A DNA stretch of 64,000 bases from JABDIY01 sp963803845 (lineage in GTDB: Bacteria; Actinomycetota; Acidimicrobiia; Acidimicrobiales; SZUA-35). The position numbers and the translations under genes were made by a program. Positions 15,982 through 25,485 of this stretch are shown in pieces; position 1 is the first letter of the stretch; each line of letters starts with the position of its first letter. Under the pieces are notes generated by a model. It ran no database searches. It was not told where the DNA came from and saw only the letters and a program-made list of their open reading frames with translations. The stretch lies in assembly GCA_963803845.1 (NCBI GenBank), contig CAWDNZ010000005.1:992001-1056000 (forward strand), in the 5' to 3' direction.

Positions 15982-18888
15982 GTGGCCACCTTGCAGCTCT
16001 CGTGGCTGCCTGGCCGCGTTGTGGCATGGATGGGCGGCTGGAATGCCGAGGTTCGGCCGATCGAGGAGATCGAGGAAGCCCTGGATGCCGTGGGATCGGT
16101 TCTTTCATGGGAGCCCTACAGCGATCTGAAACTGCCGGATGCAACAGCGGCACCGGCGCTGAGTGCACCGCTGGATCAGGCCCTCGGGTGGCTCGTTTCC
16201 ATGGCCCACACCAAGGACGACCCCGAGGTTGGGACCAGCGCCACGTGGCTGGGACTTGTTGCCGCCAGTGCGGTCCGTTCCGTCACCCAGGGCCGGATCG
16301 TGCCCCAGCTTCGAAAGACCAAAGATCTCCCGGCTGGAGCGGAACGGCCCGCCCAACATCACGCCTACTTCGAGGTCTATTGGCAGCCCGCTCTCATTCC
16401 GCCGGAAGAGTTTCGGCTACTCGCCGAGTCCTGCCCGGGAACGGCTTCGGTTTTCGAGACTCGACGGGATGCGCGGGCTTTCACCGATGCCGTACTCGCC
16501 GATCTCACCGACACGATTGTGGCGGCGTCAGCCAACCGACTCGAAGTACCTGCGCCGCCTCCCACGCTCAACAACAAGTCCGACATGATCGAAGCCATGC
16601 TGGCTCGTTTGGATGGCGAACCGTTCGTTGCCCCGGTTCGGCTGGCCTCAGAGCTCAGCCGTCGTTTGGAACAATGGGCCGCTCCGGTCACCCAGCCCAC
16701 CAAACACCCGCTGGTTGTGGAACTGAACGAACCCGACAGCTCCGGAGCATGGCACCTGCGGGTACTCGCCCAAGGCGACAAGAAGGCGCTGGACCCTGTG
16801 GAACAGGTGATGGTCACCTCCTCTTCGGTGCGCTCGAAACGAATCAAAGAACACCTCGTCCGCGTGGAACGGCTCTACGACACGCTCATGCGGCCTGGCA
16901 GCCGGCGACGGGGTGAAGTGCTTCTTTCCCAGGATGAGGCGTGGGCGTTCATGACCAAGACTGGCCCGATCCTGATGGCCAATGGCTACGACGTTCGGAT
17001 ACCGAACCTCTCCAAGCGCAAAGCCACCGCGTCCCTTCGGCTCACCGCCGAAGAGGGTCATGAGACGGTGGTGGGCGCCCAACAGCTGGCCAACGTTCGA
17101 TGGTCGGCCATGTTTGACGATGTCGAGCTGACCGCGGCCGATATCGCCAGGCTGGCCCGGGAAGCCCGCCCGTTGGTGCAGAGCCGCGGTCAATGGGTCG
17201 AGCTCGACAAGGCCGATCTGGCCCAGGCCGCCAAGGCCTTGGCCGAACGGGAGAAACAGAACACCCTCTCCGGAGCCGACATGCTCCGGCATGCACTAGG
17301 CCTCGAAGGCTCGCCGTTGGCGGGTGGGGTCTCGATCGCCGGCAGTGGTTGGGCGGTCGACCTTCTTCGTGCAGCCAATAACATGCCCACCGATCTTCCC
17401 ACCAAACCCGTCGGGTTCGTTGGGGAGCTCCGTAGCTATCAGGCCGATGCCTTGGCATGGCTTGGATTCCTGGAAGGTGCAGGATTGGGGGGTTGCCTCG
17501 CTCTCGACATGGGCCTCGGCAAAACGCCAACAATGCTCGCCCATATCGCTCGCACGACAGACAAAGGTCCGGCGCTGGTCATCGCTCCGCCGGCGGTTGT
17601 GGGGAACTGGGCTTCGGAGGCCAGGAAGTTCGTTCCCGGCGTAAAGGTGCTGGTCCATCATGGGCCAAACCGGGCGGAGGGCCGAATGATCGAGAGAGCG
17701 GTGAGGAAGGTCGACCTGGTGATCACCACCTATGGAACGGCCATCCGAGACATGAGCCAGTTCGAAGACATCGAGTGGAACAACATCGCCATCGACGAGG
17801 CCCAGGCGATCAAGAATCCGGCCAGCGAAACAGCGCAGACGCTGCGTCGCCTGAACGCTCGATCCAAGCTTGCCCTCACGGGTACGCCGATCGAGAACGG
17901 GCTGGGTGATCTGTGGTCGATTCTCGATTGGGCCAACCCCGGCCTGATGGGAGGCCGCAACGATTTCATCGGCAACCTGTCGGCGACCCGACCCGGATCG
18001 ATGTCCAACCGGGAGAATTCCGAGAGCGTGCTTCGGGCCCTGAACGGGTTACTCGTGTTCCGTCGAACCAAGGCCGAACCGGCGATCGCTGCCGAACTGC
18101 CAGATCGGATCGACGAGCTGGATCATTGTGCCATGACCCCGGAACAGGTAGGCCTCTATCAAGCCACTCTGGACTCGCTGATAAAGGACGCCGCCGGAGA
18201 CGATGCTCCCAAGAAGAAGGGTGCGGTGTTGGCAGCAATTACCCGCCTGAAGCAGATCTGCAATCATCCGGTCAACTTCAACAATGAGGACGACGGCCCG
18301 ATCGGTGGTCGGTCGGGCAAATTGGCCCGTCTCGATGAGATCCTCGACTCGGTCTTCGCCAACGACGAGAAGATGTTGATCTTCACCCACTTTGCAACAT
18401 GGGGCAGCACGATGGCGGAATACTTGAGCAAACGAACGGGTGAACCAATCGCCTGCTATCACGGCGGGCTGGGTCGGGCCGCCCGAGACAAGCTTGTGCA
18501 CGACTTCCAGCGGCGCAACGGAAAGGGAGCGATGGTTCTGTCATTGAAAGCCGGTGGAACCGGTCTCAACCTCACCGCCGCATCGCATGTGGTGCTCTAT
18601 GACCGGTGGTGGAACCCCGCCGTGGAAGACCAAGCCCGGGATCGCGTATGGCGCATCGGACAAAAGAACACGGTGATTTGCCACCGCCTGGTTTGCCCGG
18701 GCACGATCGATGAACGGGTGGAAGAAGTTGTGGCCGGGAAACGTCAGATCGCTGATCTCGTGCTGCCCAAGAGTTCATCGGTGGGAGATCTCGACACCGC
18801 CCAACTGCAGAGTGTCCTGGGAATCGATCCCGATGCACTTCTCACCACTGAGGAAGTCGATGAGGCCCTCGTGTCCGTAGCGTCATGA
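15982..18888 (+). CDS. SNF2/RapA-family DEAD/DEAH helicase-like ATPase (HelZ type)
   Basis: DNA-translocating ATPase of the SNF2 family, 968 aa from GTG 15982. The N-terminal about 470 residues are the SNF2_N-associated region found in actinobacterial HelZ-like proteins (WLPGRVVAWMGGW, GRIVPQLRK). The ATPase core follows: LRSYQADALAWLGFLE, Walker A DMGLGKT, IDEAQAIKN (DEAQ box), LTGTPIENGLGDLWSILDW, then helicase C FTHFATWGSTM, LKAGGTGLNLTAASHV and DQARDRVWRIGQ with the Arg finger. It probably remodels protein-DNA or RNA-polymerase complexes. GTG 15982 has no evident ribosome-binding site and the frame is open upstream, so the real protein probably starts earlier. It ends overlapping the next gene by four bases. 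Confidence 0.9.
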   Translation: MATLQLSWLPGRVVAWMGGWNAEVRPIEEIEEALDAVGSVLSWEPYSDLKLPDATAAPALSAPLDQALGWLVSMAHTKDDPEVGTSATWLGLVAASAVRSVTQGRIVPQLRKTKDLPAGAERPAQHHAYFEVYWQPALIPPEEFRLLAESCPGTASVFETRRDARAFTDAVLADLTDTIVAASANRLEVPAPPPTLNNKSDMIEAMLARLDGEPFVAPVRLASELSRRLEQWAAPVTQPTKHPLVVELNEPDSSGAWHLRVLAQGDKKALDPVEQVMVTSSSVRSKRIKEHLVRVERLYDTLMRPGSRRRGEVLLSQDEAWAFMTKTGPILMANGYDVRIPNLSKRKATASLRLTAEEGHETVVGAQQLANVRWSAMFDDVELTAADIARLAREARPLVQSRGQWVELDKADLAQAAKALAEREKQNTLSGADMLRHALGLEGSPLAGGVSIAGSGWAVDLLRAANNMPTDLPTKPVGFVGELRSYQADALAWLGFLEGAGLGGCLALDMGLGKTPTMLAHIARTTDKGPALVIAPPAVVGNWASEARKFVPGVKVLVHHGPNRAEGRMIERAVRKVDLVITTYGTAIRDMSQFEDIEWNNIAIDEAQAIKNPASETAQTLRRLNARSKLALTGTPIENGLGDLWSILDWANPGLMGGRNDFIGNLSATRPGSMSNRENSESVLRALNGLLVFRRTKAEPAIAAELPDRIDELDHCAMTPEQVGLYQATLDSLIKDAAGDDAPKKKGAVLAAITRLKQICNHPVNFNNEDDGPIGGRSGKLARLDEILDSVFANDEKMLIFTHFATWGSTMAEYLSKRTGEPIACYHGGLGRAARDKLVHDFQRRNGKGAMVLSLKAGGTGLNLTAASHVVLYDRWWNPAVEDQARDRVWRIGQKNTVICHRLVCPGTIDERVEEVVAGKRQIADLVLPKSSSVGDLDTAQLQSVLGIDPDALLTTEEVDEALVSVAS

Positions 18889-19235
18889 ACACGGCTCGAA
18901 GCAAGCCCGGCGTGAGGGCCAACAGCAACAATGGCAGTGGCGAGACCGCGTCCCCGTCCAGCAAGTCCGCCAAACGAAAAAGGGCTCGGAACCGCAAAAG
19001 CCGAGCCAAGCAGAATCGAGCGTTCTGGGGCGACGAAAGCCGGTTACCTGAAGCGCCAACCACGGCGCCGGTGACCACCGATCCCGTCTCGGTGATCAAA
19101 TCGCTTGGCCGACCGCCGCTCGTTGGTCATGAACAGCAGGCCGGTCACTACTTCGAAGCTGTCACCATGCGGGCCGTTGCCATCGGCTCGGCTATCGCCG
19201 CCGCCGGCGACATGCTGGACGCCGAAGAACTCTGA
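18885..19235 (+). CDS. basic hypothetical protein coupled to the SNF2 helicase
   Basis: 116 aa, not recognised. Its ATG overlaps the helicase stop (ATGA), so the two are translationally coupled. Residues 25-50 are strongly Lys/Arg-rich (KSAKRKRARNRKSRAKQNR) and disordered in character, a likely nucleic-acid contact. The last 40 residues form a hydrophobic helix pair (AGHYFEAVTMRAVAIGSAIAAAG) with acidic end DAEEL. It could be an accessory factor of the helicase, inferred only from the coupling. Confidence 0.7.
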   Translation: MNTARSKPGVRANSNNGSGETASPSSKSAKRKRARNRKSRAKQNRAFWGDESRLPEAPTTAPVTTDPVSVIKSLGRPPLVGHEQQAGHYFEAVTMRAVAIGSAIAAAGDMLDAEEL

Positions 19236-19272
19236 CCTTGGGCGTGCGCTGAGGCGTTGTGCGTGCCCGGGG

Positions 19273-20301
19273 CTAGACGGTCCAGGTGGCGCCGCTGGTG
19301 AGAAGGTCGGCGAGGTTACCGGGGCCATCCTCCTGAGCGCGAGCCACTTGGGCTTCCACGGCGTCAGAGTATTCCGGTGCCTCGACGGCCCGGAACACCC
19401 CGAATGCGGTGGGGCTGTGACGATCCTGGGACAGTTCAGACAGAGCGAAGGCCACGGTTTTGTCCGCGTCCTTCCGGTGAACCAGTAACGTCTCGTCAGC
19501 CACGGAGGCGGCGTCGACGATCACGGCTCGACCGTGTGCGATCACGACGCCTTTTTCCTTGTTGGCTCCGAAACGGATCTGCTCACCGTGAACGAGATCA
19601 ATCATCATCTCGTCGCGATTGCTGCGCTTGGTGATGGCATCGAAGGCGCCGTCGTTGAAGACATTGCAGTTCTGGTAGATCTCCACCAGCGATGCGCCCC
19701 GATGCGCGTTGGCCTGGCGAAAAACCTCGATCATGTGTTTTCGGTCGAGATCGTGCGTGCGGGCAACAAAGGTGGCTCGGGCCCCGATGGCGAGGCTCAA
19801 CGGATTGAACGGGCGGTCGATTGATCCCATCGGTGTGGATTTGGTGATCTTTCCCACCTCGCTGGTGGGGGAGTACTGGCCTTTGGTAAGACCATAGATC
19901 TGATTGTTGAACAGCAAGATGGTGAGATTGATATTCCGGCGAAGCGCATGAATAAGATGGTTGCCGCCGATGCTGAGCATGTCGCCATCGCCGCCAACCA
20001 CCCAAATGTTGAGGTCAGGTCGGGAAACGGCCAACCCCGTGGCGATGGCGGGCGAACGACCGTGAATGGTGTGCATCCCGTAGGTATTCATGTAATACGG
20101 GAAGCGGGCAGCACAACCAATACCACTTACGAAGACCGTGTCCTCGGTGCTCACCGCCGTTGCCGGATCCGCAGCAATCTCGGTGTGGAGAAACTGCATT
20201 GCTGCCAAGATTCCGTAGTCACCACACCCCGGGCACCAACGGACATCTTGATCGCTGGTCCAGTGGCCGCGTTGGGTCGGGTCGAGAATCACGTCGGTCA
20301 T
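19273..20301 (-). CDS. korB: 2-oxoacid:ferredoxin oxidoreductase beta subunit (KorB type)
   Basis: Thiamine-diphosphate-binding beta subunit (342 aa) of a 2-oxoacid:ferredoxin oxidoreductase, probably acting on 2-oxoglutarate. It carries WCPGCGDYGIL, GIGC and a later QNCN Cys, which together can hold one [4Fe-4S] cluster as in short KorB proteins. The ThDP/Mg motif is GGDGDMLSIGGNHLIHALRRN, with NNQIYGLTKGQYSPTS following. The ATG overlaps the korA stop by four bases. With korA and fumC upstream it supplies a ferredoxin-linked TCA step. Confidence 0.93.
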   Translation of the reverse strand: MTDVILDPTQRGHWTSDQDVRWCPGCGDYGILAAMQFLHTEIAADPATAVSTEDTVFVSGIGCAARFPYYMNTYGMHTIHGRSPAIATGLAVSRPDLNIWVVGGDGDMLSIGGNHLIHALRRNINLTILLFNNQIYGLTKGQYSPTSEVGKITKSTPMGSIDRPFNPLSLAIGARATFVARTHDLDRKHMIEVFRQANAHRGASLVEIYQNCNVFNDGAFDAITKRSNRDEMMIDLVHGEQIRFGANKEKGVVIAHGRAVIVDAASVADETLLVHRKDADKTVAFALSELSQDRHSPTAFGVFRAVEAPEYSDAVEAQVARAQEDGPGNLADLLTSGATWTV

Positions 20302-22175
20302 CGAGTTACCTCCAGAAGCGCTGTGGTGGCGTTGACGATTTCTGCTCCGGTGAAGGGAAGTCCCTTCACCTTCGAGAGCGTGGTTGCGTCCACCAGGAAC
20401 TCCGCCCGGAGCAACTTCACCAACTGGCCGCGGTTCAGTTCAGGGACCAGGATTCGGGAGTACCCGGCCAACACCTCGCCCAGATTGCTCGGAAAAGGAT
20501 GAAGATGGTTGAGATGGAGCTGGTCCACACTGACGCCCTGGTCTCGGAGTATTTGGACCGCCGAAGTGATGGACCCAAGGGTGGATCCCCAGCCCACCAG
20601 GAGAACGTCGGCGGACCCGGTTCCCTCGATCGTGGCTTCGGGGATATCGGCGGCGATCCCGTTGACCTTTGCCTCCCGCAGCTGTGTCATCAATTCGTGA
20701 TTATTGGGGTCATAACTTACGTTCCCGGTGCCGTCTGCTTTCTCCAGCCCACCGAGCCGGTGCTCGAGCCCGGCGGTCCCGGGCACGGCCCAAGGTCGGG
20801 CGAGAGTGTCGGGATCGCGAAGGTAGGGCAGGAAGATCGGTTGACCCTGAGCGTCGGTGCCGTTGGGCGTGGTGGTGAAATCAACGGACAGATCCGGGAG
20901 CGACGCCACATCGGGAAGGTGCCAGGGCTCGGAGCCTGTTGCCAGGTAGCCGTCGGTCAGCAGCATCACCGGTGTTCGGTACTTGAGTGCCAAACGGCTC
21001 GCCTCGATTACGGCAGAGAAACAATCCGAGGGGCTATTGGCCGCCACCACCGGCATTGGTGACTCGCCGTGGCGTCCGTAGAGGGCCATCATGAGATCGC
21101 TTGCCTCGGTCTTGGTGGGAAGACCCGTGGACGGCCCACCCCGCTGGACATCGATGATCACCAAGGGGAGTTCCATGCTCAGGGCGAGACCTATGGTCTC
21201 ACCTTTCAGAGCGATACCGGGTCCAGATGTAGTGGTGAAGGCAAGTGCGCCTCCGAAGGCTGCGCCAAGCGCCGCACCGGCACCGGCGATCTCGTCTTCG
21301 GCCTGAAAGGTGCGAACGCCAAACTTCTTGTGCCTACTCAGTTCGTGGAGGATGTCGGAAGCAGGGGTGATTGGGTAACTGCCCAGAAAGACCGGGAGAC
21401 CACTCAGCTCGCCTGCGGCGATCATGCCCCATGCCGTGGCGGTGTTGCCGGTGATGTTGGTATAGGTCCCTGGCTTCTGGGGTGCCGCTGCCACGAAGTA
21501 CTGGTTGGCGAACATCTCCGTTGTCTCGCCGTAGGCGTGGCCGGCCTTGAGGGCCGCGGTATTTGCAGCCACTACGGCAGGCAGTTTGGAGAACTTCTCT
21601 TCCACCCAGGAGATGGTGGGCTCTAGCGGTCGGGTGTACATCCAACAGACGAGACCAAGAGCGAAGAAGTTCTTGGATCGCTCCGCATCCCGCTTTTTCA
21701 CTTCGATGCCGTCCATAGCCTCGATGGTCAGTTTGGACATCTGGACTTCGTGCACGGTGAACCCATCCAGGCTTCCGTCGGTGCGAGGGTCCACCACGTA
21801 GCCGCACTTCTCGAGGTTTCGCTCGTCGAAGGCGTCGCTGTTCAACAGGATCATTCCACCACTGCGAAGCCGATCCAACTGGCTCTTCAGAGCGGCCGGG
21901 TTCATCGCTACGAGGACATCGGACATGTCACCTGGGGTGTGAATGTCGTGGTCGGAAATATGGACCTGAAAAGCCGAAACCCCGGCCAGCGTTCCTTGCG
22001 GAGCTCGAATCTCGGCGGGGTACTCCGGCAAGGTGGCGAGATCATTTCCAACCAACGCACTCGTGGTAGTGAATCTGTCGCCGGTCAACTGCATTCCGTC
22101 TCCGGAATCGCCAGCAAACCGGATTACCACCCGGTGAATGCTCTCGGGCTGCAAACGATCTTCTGTTGTCGTCAC
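20298..22175 (-). CDS. korA: 2-oxoacid:ferredoxin oxidoreductase alpha subunit (KorA type, fused gamma-alpha)
   Basis: About 625 aa. The N-terminal gamma-type domain begins RFAGDSGDGMQLTGDRF and the alpha pyrimidine-binding domain starts near residue 215, with GSYPITPASDILHELS, FQAEDEIAGAGAALGAA and TTTSGPGIALKGETIGLA. This fused order is that of actinobacterial KorA. The start is set at GTG 22173-22175, because a TACCAT box lies eight bases upstream and the resulting N-terminus (VTTTEDRLQPE) fits the family. ATG 22202 would add nine unlikely residues. It is cotranscribed with korB (4-base overlap). Pyruvate rather than 2-oxoglutarate specificity cannot be excluded. Confidence 0.92.
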   Translation of the reverse strand: MTTTEDRLQPESIHRVVIRFAGDSGDGMQLTGDRFTTTSALVGNDLATLPEYPAEIRAPQGTLAGVSAFQVHISDHDIHTPGDMSDVLVAMNPAALKSQLDRLRSGGMILLNSDAFDERNLEKCGYVVDPRTDGSLDGFTVHEVQMSKLTIEAMDGIEVKKRDAERSKNFFALGLVCWMYTRPLEPTISWVEEKFSKLPAVVAANTAALKAGHAYGETTEMFANQYFVAAAPQKPGTYTNITGNTATAWGMIAAGELSGLPVFLGSYPITPASDILHELSRHKKFGVRTFQAEDEIAGAGAALGAAFGGALAFTTTSGPGIALKGETIGLALSMELPLVIIDVQRGGPSTGLPTKTEASDLMMALYGRHGESPMPVVAANSPSDCFSAVIEASRLALKYRTPVMLLTDGYLATGSEPWHLPDVASLPDLSVDFTTTPNGTDAQGQPIFLPYLRDPDTLARPWAVPGTAGLEHRLGGLEKADGTGNVSYDPNNHELMTQLREAKVNGIAADIPEATIEGTGSADVLLVGWGSTLGSITSAVQILRDQGVSVDQLHLNHLHPFPSNLGEVLAGYSRILVPELNRGQLVKLLRAEFLVDATTLSKVKGLPFTGAEIVNATTALLEVTR

Positions 22176-22183
22176 AAGGCTCG

Positions 22184-22189
22184 ATGGTA
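22184..22189 (-). promoter_or_regulatory. -10 box for korA
   Basis: On the minus strand TACCAT stands eight bases before GTG 22175. It lies inside the alternative longer reading frame, which argues for the shorter start. Confidence 0.5.
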
Positions 22190-22236
22190 CACAACGATTC
22201 AAGGCGTCATGAGTGTATGGCGAATGTCGGGCAGGT

Positions 22237-23637
22237 TTACCGTTGGTTAGATGTCATATCCAGCGGGATGACCCACTCGTCGAACTGTTTTTCGGTCACG
22301 TGGCCCAAGTCGAGGGCCGCAGCCCGCAGCGTCATACCATTCTTGTGGGCATGCTTGGCAATAGCAGCAGCGTTGTCGTAGCCGATGTGTTTGTTGAGGG
22401 CCGTGACCTGCATCAGATTGGAGGCAAGGTTCTCGCTGATCTTGGCGGTGTTGGCCTCGATACCCACGGCACAGTTGTCGTTGAACGCCACGCACGTGTC
22501 GCCGATCAGACGGATGCTCTCGATCACATTGTGCACCATGACGGGTTTAAACACGTTGAGCTGGAAGTTGCCCTGGCTGCCAGCGAACGCCACCGTGGCA
22601 TCGTTGCCAAACACCTGTGCCGACACCATCGTCATCGCTTCGCATTGGGTGGGGTTCACTTTGCCCGGCATGATGCTGGAACCCGGCTCATTCTCAGGAA
22701 TCACGATTTCGCCAATCCCGTTCCGTGGCCCACTAGCTAACCAACGGACGTCGTTGGCCATCTTCATCAATGCACCCGCCAGCGTCCGAAGGGCGGCCGA
22801 TGTAGTGACCAATGCGTCGTGGGCTGCCAGTGCGGCGAACTTGTTCTCCGCACTGCGGAACGGGTGACCAGTGCGCTCGGCGATGATTGCCGCCACCCGG
22901 TCGCCGAACTGCGGATGAGCGTTGAGTCCCGTGCCGACTGCCGTGCCTCCGATGGCGAGGTCGAACAGACCGGTAGCAGCGGACCGAACGGTGGCGAGGG
23001 CCTGATCGATCTGCGCCACCCATGCCCCGATTTCCTGTCCGAGCGTGATGGGCGTGGCATCTTGGAGGTGGGTGCGGCCTACCTTCACCAGACCCTCGTA
23101 CTGCTCGGCCTTGGCATGCAGGGTGTCGCGCAGCTTCTGTACTTTTGGATAGAGCTCTCGGTCGAGTTCCAAGATGGTCGCAACATACATAGCGGTGGGA
23201 AAGGTGTCATTGCTGGACTGCCCCCGGTTCACGTGGTCGTTGGGGTGGACCGGCGCCTTGGATCCCATCTCACCTCCGGCCATCTCGATGGCTCGATTGG
23301 AGATGACCTCGTTTGAATTCATGTTGGACTGTGTGCCCGAACCCGTCTGGAACACCACCAACGGGAAATGTTCGTCGAGGTCGCCACTGGCCACCTCGTT
23401 TGCAGCCGACACGATCAAGGCGGCAATGTCAGCAGGAAGCTGATCGAGTTCGGCATTTGCCTCGGCGGCTGCCGCCTTGAGGATGCCCAGCCCCTCGATG
23501 ATGGCCCTACCCCAAACGAACCGGTCTCGGCCGATCGGAAAATTCTCGATACTCCGCTGAGTCTGGGCTCCCCAGTATCGGTCGTTTTTGACTTCGATCG
23601 GTCCCATTGAATCGGTTTCGGTGCGAACAGCGTTCAT
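22237..23637 (-). CDS. fumC: class II fumarate hydratase
   Basis: Homotetrameric iron-independent fumarase (466 aa) that interconverts fumarate and L-malate in the TCA cycle. The fumarase/aspartase signature GSSIMPGKVNPTQCEA is intact, including the catalytic Ser. GSGTQSNMNSNEV, NRGQSSNDTFPTAM and KVGRTHLQDATPITLGQE bind the substrate. Length is normal. The start ATG is at leaderless distance from a TACCCT box. It is the first of three minus-strand TCA genes: korA starts 62 bases downstream of its stop and has its own box. Confidence 0.97.
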   Translation of the reverse strand: MNAVRTETDSMGPIEVKNDRYWGAQTQRSIENFPIGRDRFVWGRAIIEGLGILKAAAAEANAELDQLPADIAALIVSAANEVASGDLDEHFPLVVFQTGSGTQSNMNSNEVISNRAIEMAGGEMGSKAPVHPNDHVNRGQSSNDTFPTAMYVATILELDRELYPKVQKLRDTLHAKAEQYEGLVKVGRTHLQDATPITLGQEIGAWVAQIDQALATVRSAATGLFDLAIGGTAVGTGLNAHPQFGDRVAAIIAERTGHPFRSAENKFAALAAHDALVTTSAALRTLAGALMKMANDVRWLASGPRNGIGEIVIPENEPGSSIMPGKVNPTQCEAMTMVSAQVFGNDATVAFAGSQGNFQLNVFKPVMVHNVIESIRLIGDTCVAFNDNCAVGIEANTAKISENLASNLMQVTALNKHIGYDNAAAIAKHAHKNGMTLRAAALDLGHVTEKQFDEWVIPLDMTSNQR

Positions 23638-23644
23638 GGTGGAA

Positions 23645-23650
23645 AGGGTA
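23645..23650 (-). promoter_or_regulatory. -10 box for a leaderless fumC start
   Basis: TACCCT on the minus strand, seven bases before the fumC ATG. No Shine-Dalgarno sequence is in the spacer. Confidence 0.55.
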
Positions 23651-23758
23651 GCCAGCAGGGTTCACCGGGTCCTATTCGTCACTGACGGTGGGAATCGCCC
23701 ACTGTGCAAACCTGCCTAACGCCGAGACGAAGTGCAAGGTGGATTGCACACTGAAGCA

Positions 23759-24739
23759 ATGGCTGAGAAGAATCCCAGAATTGTCGTCCCTCCCGAGGTC
23801 TCCGCCACCGGTCCGACCCCGCCCCCATCTAAGCGGGCCGTGGTTCCAGCCGGCGATGGCCAACCGCTGCCACTCTCGGTAGTCCTGGCGCTCGCCGCCG
23901 CCCTCATCGGAGGCTTCATCTTCTTCCTGGCCAGAGACTCCGAAACCGATATCAATGCCACGGCACCCGAAATCGCCGTTCTCGAAGATGGTGCAACCCC
24001 GACCACCGCTGCCAACAGCCTGCTCGGCAGCACGGCGCCGGACGTCGAGGTGGTCCCCTCCACGATTCCCGAAACGCCGGTGCCTTCCTCGGCCGTTCCA
24101 CCCACCACGGCCGCAGCGGCAACAACCCAGCCTCCCGCTACAACCCCAACCTCCACTACCGCGGTGCCAACCACCGTGCCCGAGGTTGCTGCGTTGGCCG
24201 GACCTCCCCTCCGTGACACCGGGACCGCCCGACACGCGGTCTTCAGCGGTGGCCTTGTCTATCTACGTGGATCGGTGCCCTCATCGGAATTCGGTGAGCA
24301 GATCGTGACTGCTGCGGAGGCGGTGGTTGGTGAGGGCAATGTAATCAACCAGTATGTGGTGGACGCCGACGCTCCGGCGGCGGGTAGCGCTCCGCTTTAT
24401 GTTGCCGACACGGTGCTCTTCCTCTCCTCGCAGTCCGGCATCAACCCGCAGTTCCTCCCGATCCTGGATCTCGGGTCCCGCCTGCTCACGGTGAATGAGA
24501 ACGTGAAGATCTCCGTGGTGGCCTACACCGACAGCATCGGCGGCGAGGAACTGAACAGGGCCCTCTCGCAGGATCGAGCGGACACGGTACGGCAGTACTG
24601 GCTGGACCAGGGTTTCGACCCTGAGCGAATCAGTGCCGTCGGTGAAGGCGAGTCCAATCCGATCGGCGACAACAACACCGCTGAAGGCCGGCAGGCAAAT
24701 CGCCGAGCTGAGTTCATTGTGATAGGCATCCTCGGTTAG
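23759..24739 (+). CDS. OmpA-family protein with BON-like domain (ArfA/OmpATb-like)
   Basis: About 326 aa, single-pass membrane protein. A short cytoplasmic tail is followed by one transmembrane helix (VVLALAAALIGGFIFFLA, about residues 40-57). An extracytoplasmic Thr/Pro/Ala-rich spacer of about 80 residues comes next. A BON-like segment follows (AVFSGGLVYLRGSVPSSEFG). The C-terminal OmpA peptidoglycan-binding domain has VVAYTDSIGGEELNRALSQD and RISAVGEGESNP. The TM-BON-OmpA order is that of mycobacterial ArfA. ATG 23759 is chosen; GTG 23732 would add nine residues. Its TAG abuts the stop codon of the convergent SDR gene with no base between. Confidence 0.85.
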   Translation: MAEKNPRIVVPPEVSATGPTPPPSKRAVVPAGDGQPLPLSVVLALAAALIGGFIFFLARDSETDINATAPEIAVLEDGATPTTAANSLLGSTAPDVEVVPSTIPETPVPSSAVPPTTAAAATTQPPATTPTSTTAVPTTVPEVAALAGPPLRDTGTARHAVFSGGLVYLRGSVPSSEFGEQIVTAAEAVVGEGNVINQYVVDADAPAAGSAPLYVADTVLFLSSQSGINPQFLPILDLGSRLLTVNENVKISVVAYTDSIGGEELNRALSQDRADTVRQYWLDQGFDPERISAVGEGESNPIGDNNTAEGRQANRRAEFIVIGILG

Positions 24740-25423
24740 CTAGCCGAAGGCCGAGGACGGCAGGTCCGACACACCGGATTCAATAGCGTCGACGATGCGC
24801 TGCGCTACAAACGAAGGTTTCTTCCCCTCAGGCATCTTCGGGGCTTCCCCCTCGATCGCACGACCGGCGAGTCCGGTCTCTGTGTGCGGTGGCCGGGCAT
24901 CGAGAACCCGGACCTTGGCCCGGCGCGCCTCGCGAGCGAAGGCCTCATCGAATGCTCTGAGCGCCGCTTTCGAAGCGCCATAGGTCGCCATCCCGGGGAG
25001 GTTCTGCTCTGCGATAACGCCCGAAATCTGAACGATGACCCCACCACTTGCTACATGAGGGAGCGATGCCTTGGAAAGCATGATCGGCACGAAGACGTTG
25101 GTCAAGAAAAGCTCTTCCATCGCATCGATCGAGACATCGCTGACCGGGCCGAAGGCGACCACCCCCACCGCATTGACAACAATATCGATCGGTCCATTGG
25201 CGAGGGCCAGATTCACCGCTTGGGCACACGCATCGGGTGTGCGGAGATCGAGCTCGGCCCAGGCTGCCGCGCCGGCGTCTACCAACCGCTGCGTGTCCCG
25301 GCCAACGGCGGTCACCGTGCTTCCTGCTTCAGTGAGAATTGCCGTGATTGCACGCCCCAGGCCACCGCTGGCCCCGCAGACGAGAGCGTTGGCCCCATGG
25401 AGCTGGATCGAAGCAGATTTCAT
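24740..25423 (-). CDS. short-chain dehydrogenase/reductase
   Basis: Classical-type SDR of 227 aa. The Rossmann cofactor motif is GASGGLGRAI. The conserved NAVGV stretch corresponds to NAG. The catalytic Ser lies in VQISGV, and YGASK is the Tyr-X3-Lys pair. The absence of an acidic residue at the end of strand 2 (AVGRDTQRL) suggests NADP(H). The substrate is unknown. A TAACTT box lies eight bases before ATG. It is convergent and back-to-back with the OmpA-family gene. Confidence 0.9.
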   Translation of the reverse strand: MKSASIQLHGANALVCGASGGLGRAITAILTEAGSTVTAVGRDTQRLVDAGAAAWAELDLRTPDACAQAVNLALANGPIDIVVNAVGVVAFGPVSDVSIDAMEELFLTNVFVPIMLSKASLPHVASGGVIVQISGVIAEQNLPGMATYGASKAALRAFDEAFAREARRAKVRVLDARPPHTETGLAGRAIEGEAPKMPEGKKPSFVAQRIVDAIESGVSDLPSSAFG

Positions 25424-25485
25424 GGAGCGAGAAGTTACCTCGTACGCCTCCTCAGGGGAGAACCGGGAGGAAGAGCCGGGCGAGA

